This document shows positions 9,729 through 22,708 of a stretch of DNA of 64,000 bases, piece by piece. The DNA is from Perkinsus olseni (Eukaryota; Perkinsozoa; Perkinsida; Perkinsidae), in assembly GCA_013115135.1 (NCBI GenBank), contig JABANP010000094.1, positions 1 through 64,000 of the forward strand, given 5' to 3'. Each line of letters opens with the position of its first letter. The first letter of the stretch is position 1. Under the pieces are notes generated by a model. The model had not been told where the DNA came from. It saw only the letters and a list, made by a program, of their open reading frames with translations, and ran no database searches. The position numbers and the translations under genes were made by a program.

Positions 9729-11396
9729 TCACACCCCTGGGGTACCGCCGAGCAGCTGACCATCGATTCTACTGTCACCAAAGGCTATTTTAAAGAACCC
9801 ATGGTCACCCCAATCTTCATTCCAGGAGTTGGCAACTAGCCAGTAGCCTTCGCCATTCTCCTCGCCATACCCGATAATCTTCACAGCATGTCCACCGAGG
9901 AGAGAACCAGAAGTATGCTTATAGACACCGGACTTGTAGGCGAGGAAATCTTCATAAACGTCGAAAGCCGCAGACACCTGATTGACGGTCAATCATTCAC
10001 CCCAGATAGGAACGACAATAGATCTCTGCTCACCGGCCCATCAGTTGAAATGGCTTTCTTGGCGTCTTCAACACTCGAGTATTGGTGCGGGGACGACTCC
10101 ACCATGAAATGACGATCTCTGAGATCGATGATCATCATATATCTCCAAAGACTCCACGGCGAAGAGTCGCTCACTTCGGGCGACTTTCAAGTAGAGCGAC
10201 TCGCTTACTCTTTCACACTGGCTGGGTACTTTCCATTGTGGCATTGCTGAACACATTGAGGTGCGCTGTAGTCTTTCTAAGCTTGAAAAGAAATCATCGA
10301 CCCAGCAATGCCATCTCCCACTCACCTCCGGGCATGCTGGATATTTTGTGCTCTTAACATGATGAGCGCACGGGCGGAAGTCGTACGGCCAGCACCCATC
10401 AGCTTTGGTCATCTCACCCGTCTCAACGTAATCTCCGCCTGAGAAGGGTGGAGCCTACTCGAGATTGGCACGTGAAAGAATATACTCACCAGTTGCGATC
10501 CCTGCGTCATGCAACCACTTCCATGCAGCGCGCGGGTACCCACCACCGCAACCAAAGGACCTTAGGAGGAATACATCGTCAAAAACAGAGGGAAAAATAA
10601 GATCCCAGGTGTTAGACTGTCTTACGGTGCGCAGGCATTCATCTCCCCAGCCGAGAGTAGCGCTGTGAATTTCCCATCCGATTTGATACACAGACGATCG
10701 TTGAAGGCCTCAGTGGGGCCGAAGGCCCAGCAGCTGCCGCAGGCCGATTGGTCTCTGAAGGTGCAGTACACTCGCCGGAGGTAGCACCACCCGGTCCTGA
10801 ATCCCCACCTGATGTGGCCGATAACACCCGAGCACTTGGGGAATTCACTGCGTGCGTCGAAGTCGGTAGGGAGGTCCTTCAACTCCTCTGGGGCATAGAC
10901 CTTCTTAGTGAGTCCACTCGCGGCCTCGCGTAACGTCCCACATAACCTCTTAGCGTCACGAAGGCTGAAAGCTGAGGACAATTAGCTCAACGTCTCGGCA
11001 GGAGCTCCAACAGAGTTACTCTCGAATCTTCCTTGCTCGATGGATGCAGTCCACGTCTTCTGCTTGGAGTTGATCTCATCAACGAAGCTCTGCATAATAG
11101 CTGGTCTGGTCTCGTCGTATAGCTCGGCCACATCTTCTGTCGAGATGAACTCGGCCTGTGCCTTCAAGTCCTCCTCGAAGCGAGCGAGGTGCTGAGCTTC
11201 TTCCTCGGGAGTGTACACCAACCCTGAAGCCTCGAAGCCTTCAAGTTGAAGGGTAGATCAGCTACATAATGAAGCTTGGCGCACCTTTCTGAGCCTTGAG
11301 ATCCTCGAAAGTGCTCTTGAGATCCCATATAGCGAGGACTGAGGTACCGTAGAGAAGCCACAAGCCGATGCTAGTGGCGAATAGCTGGTGGACCAT
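9729..11396 (-). CDS. Cathepsin B-like cysteine protease (papain family C1A), unit 1
   Basis: A spliced gene starting at 11,396 with a signal peptide. A C1-type propeptide follows ([11 protein letters not shown] segment, typical of cathepsin B). The mature domain then begins LPTDFDAR. The catalytic Cys lies in [12 protein letters not shown], the cathepsin B-type GCGGGYP and HHV segments follow, and the last exon carries the active-site His (GGHAVKIIG) and Asn (NSWNEDWGD). Exons are separated by short introns, for example one just before DQSACGS and one before [11 protein letters not shown]. The first intron contains a 14-bp hairpin insertion (11,231-11,252) that unit 2 lacks. All catalytic residues are present, and reading frames appear continuous after splicing. 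The protein is probably lysosomal or secreted. Confidence 0.88.
11231..11252. repeat. Inverted-octamer insertion in cathepsin intron, S=CTTGAAGG
   Basis: T=TTGAAG with one substitution in the first copy; both loop bases fit. Unit 1 only. Unit 2 has a nearly identical unexpanded octamer at 22,557-22,564, and the alignment gap is exactly 14 bp. Confidence 0.88.
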
Positions 11397-12036
11397 CGCT
11401 GTCGCCTAAAGTCGTCTCGATGACTGCGTCAGACACTTCACTATACTTGATGGGCCCATTCGACAGCAGCAGGCAGTCAAGACAGATTTCTTTCTCCTCA
11501 CCTTGACCCATCGAAACCAGCTCTGCACGCGAAAACAGCGACGCTACGAATGCAGGCGGCATCATGCAGCGTCAGTTGGTCTTGGGGGATCCCACACTCC
11601 GACGATATCTGTCGGTTCATCAGTCTGGGTCCAAGGGCTTCGGCGAATCCCGCTGGTGAATCTCCATCGTTCGGCCGTACAGGTTGAGCTGAGCCTCATC
11701 CTTCTCGACCCATCGAGTTAGACAATTACAGGCACGCGCGGGAAGCTTAGCGTAAGTTGTATGGCGCACCGGCTGACTGCTCCCCTGCTCTGTGCTGAAG
11801 TGGCGACGAGATGGCCTACATACGAAGTTGGCATTGCCAACAGAATAGATGGACCCGAATCTGACAAACTCGAGACAAGATAACGAGAGAGTATCATGAA
11901 TGAGATTCTGTAGCGGGCCTTTGTCAAGAAACTGTCCTGAGGAGCGGAACCGATCGTCCGTGGTTGCTCGATCCCTTTCGATCAGCATGTGCCAAAACCG
12001 GAGCGGACGCGCTGTGAAATATGAGAGCGAAATTTC

Positions 12037-13774
12037 ATGCTGAAGTCTGCTATTGCTGATCTCAATAAAACCAGCAACATTGAAGCTTTCCAACAGGCCA
12101 TCGAAGACTTGGCTAGTCTAATCAAAAGTTCGTTAAGCCCAGGCGTCGAAGCAAGTCACTTCTCCACCTCTCTCCGTCCCTCTGTTTTTAAGTCCTTCAT
12201 GGAGTTATTCGGCATTGACCATCAGGAGATCCAAGCGATCATGTCAATGCTAACAACTGGCACACCTCTAGGCATAAATGAACCTATCCCGTATTCCGTT
12301 TACTGGCCTACTGCCAAGCCCAAAGCACAATGTGATGTGCGAAAAGTCAATAGAGACTATAAAAGTGTTCTCTTGAACGAACACGTCGTCAATCAAAAAT
12401 TCCAGGATGAAGTCTCCAAAGGTTTTATGAAGTGGCTCTCTAAAGAAGAGCAACAGCATAGAGACTTCGCGCCCATGGCCCTCCTAGTCAAGTCCAACGC
12501 CCCTGAGAACGAAGCCGATAGAATTGTAGCACACTAACGGGTGATAGAAGACTACACTCGGAGTCTCCTTAACCGAAAAAGTCAATGCTTTCAAACAATA
12601 CTACTCCCTAAACTACAAGACGTGTTGAGGACGTTGTCCTCTGTTGTCAGGCCAGGCGAGCAAGCGTGGTGTCTGAAGTTGGACCTGGCATCAGCATTTA
12701 GGCACGTGCCTATTAGCAGTGCAGAAGCTGCCTTTTTAAATGTTAGAACTTTCTCACTAGCGGCCCAACACTTGGTGTTACCGTTCGGGCATAAGGCTTC
12801 TCCCTATTTATTCTCTAGAGTGAGTGGCATGTGCCCTCGTCTCAGTAAACTAATTCTGTCAAATTTGTATCATCCTCATCCACAGGCCCCTTCCCTACTC
12901 TATGTGGACGATCTCCAATTTTTTCGGGGAGATGTCTCAAGCTCCTCGGCCTTAGTAACAGTTCTACTATGGTTGACTTTCGGATTCAAGCTCCAGCTCG
13001 AAAAAGTTTCGATCAATGAGAACCCAACCAACTTCATCGGCTGCTCAGTCGAGTTCTCTCCATCCGGCAATGTGAGTCTGAGCATACCCAAGGACAAGAC
13101 CGAACGGATGGTACGGTCCCTCTCTCATATCATCAAGCAATCTTCCTGCTCTAGACATGAACTGGAGTCATTATCCGGGAAGCTTAATTGGGTATGCAAT
13201 CTAGTTCCTCACATGCGAATGTACCTTGGTAGCTTCTACGGCGGCCTGGCAGTCATGAGCCGCAGAAAACTCAAGTATTTGAAGATCGGCAGTCACCTGA
13301 AGACTGACCTTTCACTCTGGTTGGAAGTCCTCAAGGACCGGAGCGCAAACTGCAAATTTGTAGTCAGACCTGTCGTTGCTTTGCTGTCGAAGGTCCCTAC
13401 TCAGAGACCCCACAAGACCCAAGTCTCACGACATGGTCACACTTGAACTTCTAAGCGCCCTACATGGTCTAAAACTTGCTGCGAGTTGCAGCCCAGGGAC
13501 TAGGTTCCCAACCTTCCTAGCGGTCGACAGTAAAGCAACGAAAGGCATTCTCGAAAAATTGTATTCAAAAAAACCCCTCCTGCGCAAGCTGCTCATCTCC
13601 ACTATACCACGCATCGTCAATTCAATGTTATCATTTCACGTAGCCCTCCTGAAGTCTCAGGAAAACAAAATAGCTGATACACTGTCACGGAACGTCGAAG
13701 TCAAACTTCGACTTCGACGTTCCCTCAAAATGGTGTCGCTTGACGGAGAGTCCGGAAGAGTCTCTAACTTCTAA
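12037..13774 (+). pseudogene. Reverse transcriptase/RNase H region of DIRS-like retroelement, unit 2
   Basis: ORF 12,037-12,537 is the N-terminal RT region, ending at an in-frame TAA. The same frame resumes directly (RVIEDYT) to 13,446 with the palm motifs LDLASAFRHVP (motif A Asp) and YVDDLQF (motif C). A frame change near 13,430 leads into an RNase H-like domain ending in NKIADTLSRN (to 13,774). This RT/RNase H layout upstream of a tyrosine recombinase is that of DIRS/Ngaro-type elements. The TAA is shared with unit 1, so it was in the ancestor. The frame change between RT and RNase H is also shared and could be either decay or programmed frameshifting. Confidence 0.88.
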
Positions 13775-13900
13775 CTCAGACTAGTACCCTTCGCAGCTTC
13801 CGTCGTCAATTGGCGTGTTCAACCTCTTCCTGTAAGGTCTTTACTATACCTATTCCTAGATACATCAAGCTAACAACATCGAAGTAAGAAGTCTTCTACC

Positions 13901-15049
13901 TTGCCACGTGATCAATCTGCTGCACTAGCGGGGGCCCTATGGGAATCGGAAAATGCAAGTGAGCACATCGATCACTTTGTCCATACTTCAAGAGCTGCGT
14001 CGACTCAAAGAGCTTCTCAATCAGCAATTAACCTATTCTTCAAATGTATACCGTCGGGCGAAGCCGCCTTTCCACTGCGAATTCAGCATCTGATAGGCTT
14101 CATCATGATTATGATACATAGTGGTGCTTATCGTTATTCAACAATGACTAACTACGTATCACATTTAAAAGTAGTTAATCGTCAAAAACATCACTCAACT
14201 CTCTCTGAACTAGACGAGAGACTACTGAAAGATGCCTTCAAAGCTGCGGCCAAAAAATGTCCACCTAAGTCTCCTACACAAAAGAGGCCCCTAACAGTAT
14301 ATGAGGTTACCTCACTCGCCAGAGTAAGCGAGTTGAACGACTACACCAACACCAAAGTCCAAGCCCTCGTCGTAGCCTCATTGACCACTATATTCGGCCT
14401 GTTACGCTCAAAAGAAACGCTGAACTTACAACGCCGCGATGTGAAGTTTCACATTAACGGCAACTGTGAGGTTTGCTCGATCTTTCTGAGATATTCAAAA
14501 ACCGATCAAACTGGCCAAGGGCATACGGTCCAAATCGGATGTGTCGAACAAGCCCCTAACTGCGTGTCACCACACTGTCCGACTCACCGACTTGAAAAGT
14601 TTCTGTCCCGGCGTAAAGCCGCCGCGAATAGTGTCGCTAAAGTGTTCAACTTATCGGCGGATCACTGGCGCAAAGGTCTGCGTGCAGCGTTAGAAAAAAT
14701 CCACGGCCGGTCACTTGATCACGAACCGCTGGGGACCCATTCACTGAGGCGCACCGGTTGCCAACTGTTGTACCTGTCCGGCTTATCCATGTGGGCCATT
14801 ATGGAATACGGCAGGTGGACAAGCTCAGCCGTGGTTCAATACTTGACCGGTATCACATTGCAGTCTTCGCCGTGTTACTCCCAGAAAATGGTGAGCAGTC
14901 CGTCCCTCGGGACTGGTGACTACAAGGAAATTACATCTCAAGGGTCTTCGGCTGGGTCAGAGGTACAACAGCACACTCCCTCCGAACTGGCAAGCGAGTC
15001 TCTCACATCAGGCAGTGACCAAGCTCACAGCGATAGCGACTCAGACTAG
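13901..15049 (+). CDS. Tyrosine recombinase of DIRS-like retroelement, intact
   Basis: A 382-residue ORF. The C-terminal catalytic domain shows Arg169 (FGLLRSKE), the His280-x-x-Arg283 box (HSLR), Trp306 (YGRW) and Tyr314 (VQYLTG), in the order expected for tyrosine recombinases. The N-terminal part (about 20-130) is helical and fits the SAM-like core-binding domain. In DIRS-type elements this enzyme integrates a circular double-stranded DNA intermediate without target duplication. It lies 126 bp after the RNase H end. The Ser-rich acidic tail (340-382) is not catalytic. This is the only retroelement ORF in the window that is open throughout. Confidence 0.9.
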   Translation: MPRDQSAALAGALWESENASEHIDHFVHTSRAASTQRASQSAINLFFKCIPSGEAAFPLRIQHLIGFIMIMIHSGAYRYSTMTNYVSHLKVVNRQKHHSTLSELDERLLKDAFKAAAKKCPPKSPTQKRPLTVYEVTSLARVSELNDYTNTKVQALVVASLTTIFGLLRSKETLNLQRRDVKFHINGNCEVCSIFLRYSKTDQTGQGHTVQIGCVEQAPNCVSPHCPTHRLEKFLSRRKAAANSVAKVFNLSADHWRKGLRAALEKIHGRSLDHEPLGTHSLRRTGCQLLYLSGLSMWAIMEYGRWTSSAVVQYLTGITLQSSPCYSQKMVSSPSLGTGDYKEITSQGSSAGSEVQQHTPSELASESLTSGSDQAHSDSDSD

Positions 15050-17287
15050 CATCGGCTGTCGGTGGTTGTATCTCGACGGGTGCTCCACTGCCTTGATACG
15101 TAAAGTATCGTTCGGCGTGGTGTGTGTGAGCTGAGCCCACTGGGCTTCACTCCCACTCACACGAGTTACAACCCATACGCTCAGGCCGATAATCAGCCAG
15201 GAGTAAAAGTGTGTCTTAGTTAAGGCACTCCTTCTTATTACTCATTAATTGTAATTGTTGGGTCAGTGAAATGGGACGAGGTGAGCTTAAATACTCCGTA
15301 CTTCCAGTCAGACTGGACCAGTCTGGAAGTTCCAGATACTATCTGAGATAGTGTGTGACACACTCTCTGTCCATGATGGACAGTCCATCCTCGTCCACAT
15401 CGTGAAGCTTTAATTAATCTGTGCTGCGACCAGTGCTAATTCGTCGCCTGATTTGTGATATGAAAGTTCACTTTGCTAGATCTCGTTGAGTTACTCTGAA
15501 GTTCGATTAGAACTGTTCGAGTGATAACCACCATAACTGGCCGACTCACTGAGTCGGACTCAGAATAACGCAACGAGAAAGTGGGTCCACGGGTTAATAA
15601 CTCCGAGATATGGAACCCAACTCTGAACCGACGAGATACGAGCCTTGATCAACTAGCAGTACTAATGGTCTTCCACCCGGCTCTAACACCATGATGATGG
15701 TAGACCCTGGAATCGTGTTTTCATGCCAGGCGCACTCGGTCTGGTTAGTCGCACTGGATAACTGCGCGGGAGAGCGCGTTATCGCCCGGAGTGTTCGATT
15801 TCATCGTTTCAACAGAACCCACGAAATTTCATGAAATTTCACCGCGAAATTTCGGGGCTCGTGCCCTGCGGGCAGATGCTGCTTTCGATGTTACGAAGAC
15901 TACATTGATCGTTGAACTATGCGGTATACTTGCGAGGGAACGGCAGGACCGGCAAGGTGGAGCAGCCCTGCTGACTATACTTGAGACATTCCGACTCGCG
16001 CTGCTGTGAAGGTTGGGCTGAGAAGTAACAGGGGCCCAGCTACAGGGTCTCCTTACGGGCACCAGGCCAGTAGTCTCTTGGCGAAACTACGATTAAACAT
16101 GGTGTCCATCGGCTACCGTTAGCCGCTCACCCGAGGTCTCAAGTACGAGATAGCGAGAGATCTTGCGCGGTCTAGGTATAGAGTTGGTGTACTCCTGGAT
16201 AATGACGGTTACCAGAACTTGAGTTTATCACTAATAGCTAGCAATACTACAGAAGAACACAACTCCCCAACGGCCGCCGAAGACCAGGAGCTTGGACCGG
16301 GGCATCTCTACGACTTATTCTTGGGAGGTCCCGTCGCGTCAAAGTAGAGCCGAAAGACGCGAGAAGATGAGGCAGCTAGCATCAAGGTATATAGCGAGGT
16401 GACCTAGCCATTGCCGAGTCACCGCATAGGGGGACGTACGGGTAGGGCAGGTTCGATTTCTACTTAGTACTGGAGAGTCCGGTCACCCTCACACGACGAT
16501 GACGCGTAGAGGCCCCCGGAGGAAGAGCAGCTATCGAGTCTAGAGTTGTCAATGCTTTAAAAGCATTGCTTTTTACGTATGAGCACCCGCCTAGGATCGG
16601 CGCGTTGAGTTGCAAGTCGCAGTTTGTCCTCAGATTTGCGACATAATCCACCAGTGGCGAAAACTCAGCCGCGGTGCGTCCGGCTCCCACGCTTTGGCTT
16701 ACGGATGGGCCAAGAAGTGGTTGATTTCCTCTGGTTTAATGTTTTTCCTATTTTTCCCTGTTTTTCCACCGTTTTGTTGCGGAAGGAAATTTGCCGAAGG
16801 AAAGACTGGCAAACTAGAATTGCTGCCATTTTGGAGCACCCTGAACTCACGGAAGCTACTGAATATGAGCGACTCAGCATAAGTCCACGACCGAGCACAG
16901 ACTGGAGCCTCCAGCCTGGTGGAGAATTGCGGGGCCTCAGTGAGGGCTCGAGAGAATGAAGGAATCTGTATCGCGATCAGTAACGCTCATGAGTGTACCC
17001 CAATACACCCAACGGTTCCCACTCAATCAGATGCCTGATCTGAGGTGGTTGCGCACCGGAGAGCCCGTATAGCAGAGGCCGCCTGGCTGTCACAGGTTAC
17101 CGCGTCACAAGATCAATCTAGAAAATCCATGCAGTCGATGCTCGAGCCGTTCTCGCTCGTCACTCAACGCCCAGTAGCTCACTAGGTCACTTTGTGAGAC
17201 ACAACGAGGGCTTGGAGTGTTGTGGATGGACGAGTCATCCATCCATCCATCCATCCATCGGATGACTGGATGACTGGGTAGGTATGT
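15050..17287. other. Noncoding tail of the retroelement core, unit 2
   Basis: Counterpart of 3464-5727. No supported gene. It lacks the unit 1-only hairpin insertions near 5030, 5050 and 5610, and so gives their empty sites. Confidence 0.6.
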
Positions 17288-17670
17288 GGATCCTGATCCA
17301 CGGATCTGCGCGGTGATCCGGGAGCACGATTGATCCGGCTCCGTGAACCAGATCACTCCAAAATCCGAAAAGTCTGATCCAGATCTTGCAATAACGATTC
17401 TGAGCCGTGATTCCTGATCCTGCACCTTAATGCATGAGCCGGAATCTTGATCCGCGATCCTGATACGCGATTCGTGATCCAGATGACGCCTGATCCAGAT
17501 TATTGACTCCGATCTTTGATCCGTGAGACAAATTCGTGATCCGTGATCCATGGATCACTTGCATGAGGAATTCTCGGGGGTGGATATTTCGGTGATCCAT
17601 GATCCAGTGGCTCAGTAGATCAACGTAGGTGATCTGGGTCATCCGAAGGTACGGCGTCATGATCCGAGGA
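17288..17670. repeat. GATCC-rich degenerate repeat, unit 2
   Basis: Same block as 5728-6120, preceded by a longer ATCC run (near 17,240). The ATCC run length differs between units, as expected for a microsatellite. Confidence 0.75.
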
Positions 17671-18416
17671 TCGTCTCACGCACAGAATCACTCTTTTGTA
17701 ACGTGCTATAGAGGCCCGATCCTGTTACGGTGGTATTCCTTAGCGGTACCCTCAAGAAGATTTGATCCTTGATCTCCCTGGGTCTTAGGACAGTATTTAA
17801 ATTGTCGACGGTGAGGATTGAACCCGGAACGTTTGCTTGTCCGACAGACGAGTTTTCCAGGTGCATGCTCAGCTGTGGTGAGGTATAAGGAGAAAGCGTC
17901 AGTGTCAATGACCTTCTTCGACACCAGCTGCTCGACTAGTGTCTTATAGCCCCCGTGAGAGTTCCCGCTAGATCTAAGGCAGAGACCAGCGTGCGGCTCA
18001 CTCTTCGGCGACTCGGATTTATAATCCGCGATCAGACCGGAGTCAATGGAAACCTCTCCGACATCGAAGGCGAATTTGCCTGTGTGGTCGAATAAAGTCA
18101 CCTCTGAGCCCTCAGTAAAAGACAATTCGTAGGTGCGACCTTTCACGCACGGCTCGGGTGTGCACTCGTAACACTTGTACAGGATAGTCTCGCATCCACC
18201 AGGCACAAGGCCATTGAACCAATGCCTTCAGATCAAGAAAGTTTCTCGAGCACCAGTGTCTACCACCGCAGATACGTCTTGACCGTCAACCTTCAACTTA
18301 GCGACGAGGGCGTAGCTCAAACCCTCAAGCTCTCGTGAAATATCAACCTTGATCACCGCGGCACCAACCAGGAATGACACGGCAGTGGCTGTCCACAGAA
18401 GATGGACGAATACCAT
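17657..18416 (-). pseudogene. Secreted aspartyl protease (A1-like), unit 2, nonsense mutation
   Basis: Same gene as 6104-6877, starting at 18,416 with the signal peptide and DTGARETF catalytic box. A TGG-to-TGA change just after ETFL (near 18,230) ends the first ORF. The frame then reopens from 18,206 and reads on through the segment broken in unit 1, including FSLYLTTAEHAPGKLV. Beyond that, a further intron or truncation ends the homology near 17,706. The two units are thus disabled by different mutations. Confidence 0.72.
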
Positions 18417-19236
18417 TGACCAATATAGAATGACTGAGGATTAAACTTCCGCCCCTCGGCGTTGGGGCCGAGTGCGAGACTGCCGGCGGCGGCGGCGAGG
18501 GGAAGACACGCAAGACGCGTCAAAATCGTGCTGGATCGGCAGGTTCCCGCAAAAAACCCAAGTGCTCCTGGCCCAGGAGTCCTGGGGCCTGCAGCTCAAC
18601 CACGGTTGAGAAGGAAAAGTGGAGGAGAGGAACCCCAAACCACGGCGAGCCCCACTAGAAATTCTAGCTGCGATCACCATCACTTCCAGTGCCCGAGAGG
18701 AGCGGAGCTAGAGCTACTAGCCTCGAAGGCTATGGGTTACTACGAGCTATGAGTCATAGCCTATGACCCATAGTCGCTGTCGCACTTGTGCCAGCAGTCG
18801 CGGTTCCAAGCGCGGCTCTGTCGAAAAGTAAACTTTCCAACGCTGTCTCAACCGCGCATAAGCTACCTTTCTCTCTACAGTATAGAGTCTATGCTCCTCC
18901 GCACGGTTTAGAGCATGAGATCCAGTGAATCATTCATTCGTCAAGCTTAGCGAATTTCGCTTAGCCCAGTTTGAGTCTCGATCTCCCGTTCATCAGTGAG
19001 GAAGTCCAACAAAGTCCACTGTGGACTGTCCACAATATGGTCCGAGTTTAGTTCGGATGAGGAGAAGAGGTAACTGCCTCTCCCGGCCTGAATTTCTTGG
19101 ATTTCTAGGCCACACTTTATAACGTCTTCCCCTACGCTGGGGACATCGGGGACATGCACGTTTCTCATCCTCGGCTAGCGAACCAGTTTTGCGGTGATGG
19201 CTCAAATATCACTAGGCAGACTAGTGAAACTCAACA

Positions 19237-19258
19237 AGCGGATCATCCGCTGCGGATG
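19237..19258. repeat. Inverted-octamer insertion, S=AGCGGATG
   Basis: Perfect structure with T=GCGGAT. The matching unit 1 copy (8013-8034) has two later substitutions. Confidence 0.9.
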
Positions 19259-20658
19259 TCTTGGGCCAGCCTAAGCCGACACCACTGCCCTATAACAGAA
19301 GTAGCCTTGCAATGCACTTCAGCTTGGCAGCCGATCCTCCGCCTAAGCATCCCGCTAGTCAAGACGGTCGGTATTGGTATCATGATGAGCCACACCTCCA
19401 ATACGTAGAGTGACGAGCCATGAAGTATGATACTCTGAGTATCGGCTCCGAGCCGACGGACCTCCAGCGACTCTTCGTACAGTTTCAGCCCGTACTAAGT
19501 TTTTTTCGTACTTTCCAGAGATTTCGTACAGATTGGGCCGCCCAATTTGGGCGATTTGTCGGCATCATTATTGCGCCAAAAGGATGCGAACAAGTCGCAA
19601 CTCCCGCAAGTTTCTCAATGATTGCTGCCAGGATAGATCCTGGTTCTACCGGTAGAAATTCGACCATAGACTCTACCTGGTAGATGGCAGACAGTGTCTG
19701 CCAGACACTACCGCTGTGAACCAAGATGACGTAGCCAAAATGCGAGACGAATTTGTAGCTTGTTACCTGGTATGCGCTATTTTCTGAGCCCTCTGGCTCC
19801 ACATCTCTGAGCGTGAGCCCCTTTTATTTGCAGAGGACGCGAGCTGGAAAGGTTTTCCGATGATAGTATGGGTGTAAGAATTTTACAGTAAAATTTACCG
19901 GCGGATGTTGGAGTCACAGTTGGACCCTCTTGCCTTCTGGATGCGCTATGGCTTTTAACTGAAAAGTTTTCAGGTGAGGAGCCTTGGCGAGTGGAATATC
20001 TCCTTCAGAAAATTGGCAATTTCTGTCGTGCCTCGACCCGTGGCATCGGAGCAACTAGCTTTCTCTGATTAGTCTTGCGTAATGAAGATGTCATCATATC
20101 TATTATGCGTTTAAGCAAGGCTTATGTCCAGAACCAACCTGCTGAGTCGGCTATTTATCTGTCTGTTCGCCGCGTCAGCAACTTGAGATGGTTGACGCTA
20201 CCAAAGCTGCATCCGCGATGTGCCTCACATCATGTGAAAACGGCTCCCCGGGAACAGTAGTTTTGCTAATTATCGCCTTGGCGGCCCGGCTTGGCTGGAC
20301 GCTCATTCGGATTAGTTGAACCACTCTTGAGCGAGTTCTTCGAGTCCGAGTGCTTCTGACCTCGCAATCTGACGAAGGATTGCGACACATGCCCTTCCCG
20401 AGTTCTCCTTTTTCAAACTTCTAACTGGTTTCCCCTCCTGCAAAGCACTTAGTTCGACAGCATACATTCCTGTCGATTCTTTCTTATTGCCGGTATTCTA
20501 TGTTCGAACTTTCCCTTTAGACTCGTTCGGAAATTTTCGCTTCAACAGTATGCCACAGCCAGTACGGGTGAAGCCACCCAGGTCGGATTCGCAATTGATG
20601 TTCCCAACTGAGCCGCTCCTGCGAAGATGTGTAACTCTCGACTCACTCAACAAGCGTA

Positions 20659-20680
20659 GTATCGACTCGATACTATCGAG
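20659..20680. repeat. Inverted-octamer insertion, S=GTATCGAG
   Basis: Perfect structure with T=TATCGA, 14-bp gain. Unit 2 only; the unexpanded octamer is at 9433-9440 in unit 1. Confidence 0.95.
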
Positions 20681-20968
20681 ATGAGTTCGAATAGAATAAA
20701 TGAGCAACGGTTTTCCCTCTAAGCAACTCGTTTTCTCAAGACTTCACCAGCCGCTAAACGTTAAATGAAGAGAAGCTGTTCACTCTACTCTGTGAGGCTG
20801 GCAGCCTCAGGCTGCCCACCGCTGAGCAGAGGACAAGATAAAATGTTCATTCTACTCGGAGAGGCTTTCCGCCACTTAACATACGATTGAAGTGGAATAT
20901 TCATGCTGTCTCAGAGACAGTCATGGGAATCTCAAATAAATGAAAGAATCGCCGGAGAAGTAGCTCCC

Positions 20969-22708
20969 TCACACCTCTGGGGTACCGCCGAGCAGCTGAC
21001 CATCGATGTCACTGTCATTAAAGGCTATTTTAAAGAACCCATGGTCACCCCAATCTTCATTCCAGGAGTTGGCAACTAGCCAGTAGCCTTCGCCATTCTC
21101 CTCGCCCCATCCGATAATCTTTACTGCATGTCCACCGAGGAAAGAACCAGACGTGTGTTTATAGACACCGGACTTGTAGGCGAGGAAATCTTCGTAAACG
21201 TCGAAAGCCGCAGACACCTGTTAGACTTCAGACTAGAACGGATATGGGTCTCTTCTCACCGGCCCATCAGTTTGAATGGAGATCTTGGCGTCGTTAACAC
21301 CCGAGTATTGATGCGGGGATTCCTCCGCCATGAAATGACGATCTCTGAAACCGATGATCAGCATATGTCTCCGAAGAGTTGCTCTATTCGAAATTCTAAT
21401 CTAGAATCACTTCGGCCGATTTCTCAATAGAGCAACTCGCTTACTCTTCCAAACTGATTGGATATTTCCCATTGTGGCATAGTTGAGCGCATCCAGGTGT
21501 GCTGTGGCTTTCCTAAGCTCGACAAAGAATTATCGAACCAGCAATGCTTTAACCCACTCACCCCCTGGCATGACGGATATTTAGTGCTCTTAACATGATG
21601 AGCGCACGGTGCAAAGTCGTACGGCCAGCACCCATCGGCTTCGGTCATGTCATGCCTTGTAACATTATCTCCGCCTGAAATGAGGAGAATGCCGACTATT
21701 CTCCCGTGACACAGGAACTAGGGCAGCGAGGATATGCGACTTGTTCATGGAATGTGTAATTCATGTGAAGCTAGATGAGGTCAGCATGATATGCTGAGCA
21801 TGTGAATATACTTACCAGTTGCGATCCCTGCGTCATGCAACCACGTCCATGCAGCGCGCGGGTACCCACCACCGCAACCAAAGGACCTTAGGAGGAATAC
21901 ATCGTCAAAAACAGAGGGAAAAATAAGATCCCAGGTGTTAGACTGTCTTACGGTGCGCAGGCATTCATCTCCCCAGCCGAGAGTAGCGCTGTGAATTTCC
22001 CATCCGATTTGATACACAGACGATCGTTGTAGGCCTCTGTGGGGCCGAAGGCCCAGCAGCTGCCGCAGGCCGATTGGTCTCTGAAGGTGCAGTACCCTCG
22101 CCGGAGGTATCACTACCCGGTCCTGAATCCCCACCTGATGTGGCCGATAACACCCGAGCACTTGGGGAATTCACTGCGTGCGTCGAAGTCAGTAGGGAGG
22201 TCCTTCAACTCCTCTGGGGCATAGACCTTCTTAGTGAGTCCACTCGCGGCCTCGCGTAACGTCCCACATAACCTCTTAGCGTCACGAAGGCTGAAAGCTG
22301 AGGACAATTAGCTCAACGTCTCGGCAGAAGCTCCAACAGAGTTACACTCGAATCTTCCTTGCTCGATGGATGCAGTCCACGTCTTCTGCTTGGAGTTGAT
22401 CTCATCAACGAAGCTCTGCATAATAGCCGGTCTGGTCTCCTCATATAGCTCGGCCACATCTTCTGTCGAGATGAACTCGGCCTGTGCCTTCAACTCCTCC
22501 TCGAAGCGAGCCAGGTGCTGAGCTTCTTCCTCGGGAGTGTACACCAACCCTGAGACCTTGAGGGATAGATCAGCCAGCCATTGAGGCTGGTTGCACCTTT
22601 CTGGTCCTTGAGGTCCTCGAAGGTGCTCTTGAGGTCCCTTATAGCGAAGACTGATGTTCCGCAGAGGAGCCACAAGCCGATGCTTGCAACGAATAAGGGG
22701 TGGACCAT
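20969..22708 (-). CDS. Cathepsin B-like cysteine protease, unit 2
   Basis: Starts at 22,708 with a strong signal peptide ([18 protein letters not shown]). A 47-nt intron then leads into the propeptide ([10 protein letters not shown] to [11 protein letters not shown]). The mature domain carries CGSCWAFG (catalytic Cys), [21 protein letters not shown] (His) and NSWNEDWGD (Asn). Intron positions match unit 1, including the 43-nt intron before [11 protein letters not shown]. Several amino-acid differences from unit 1 lie in exposed stretches. Both copies look translatable, so this is a tandem cathepsin B pair, probably secreted or lysosomal. Confidence 0.88.

Larger units (their letters stand above)
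1..11594. repeat. Tandem unit 1 (about 11.6 kb)
   Basis: First unit of a tandem array, entered at its start by the window edge. Position 1 aligns with 11,595, and similarity runs without rearrangement to the next unit. It holds a DIRS-like retroelement core on plus and aspartyl protease and cathepsin B genes on minus. It differs from unit 2 by a 307-bp inverted-repeat insertion at 7613, several 12-14 bp hairpin insertions, and many single-base homopolymer expansions in its first 2 kb. Confidence 0.95.
18441..20968. other. Noncoding stretch between protease genes, unit 2
   Basis: Counterpart of 6902-9728 without the MITE. It contains the empty MITE site near 19,146. No supported gene. Confidence 0.6.
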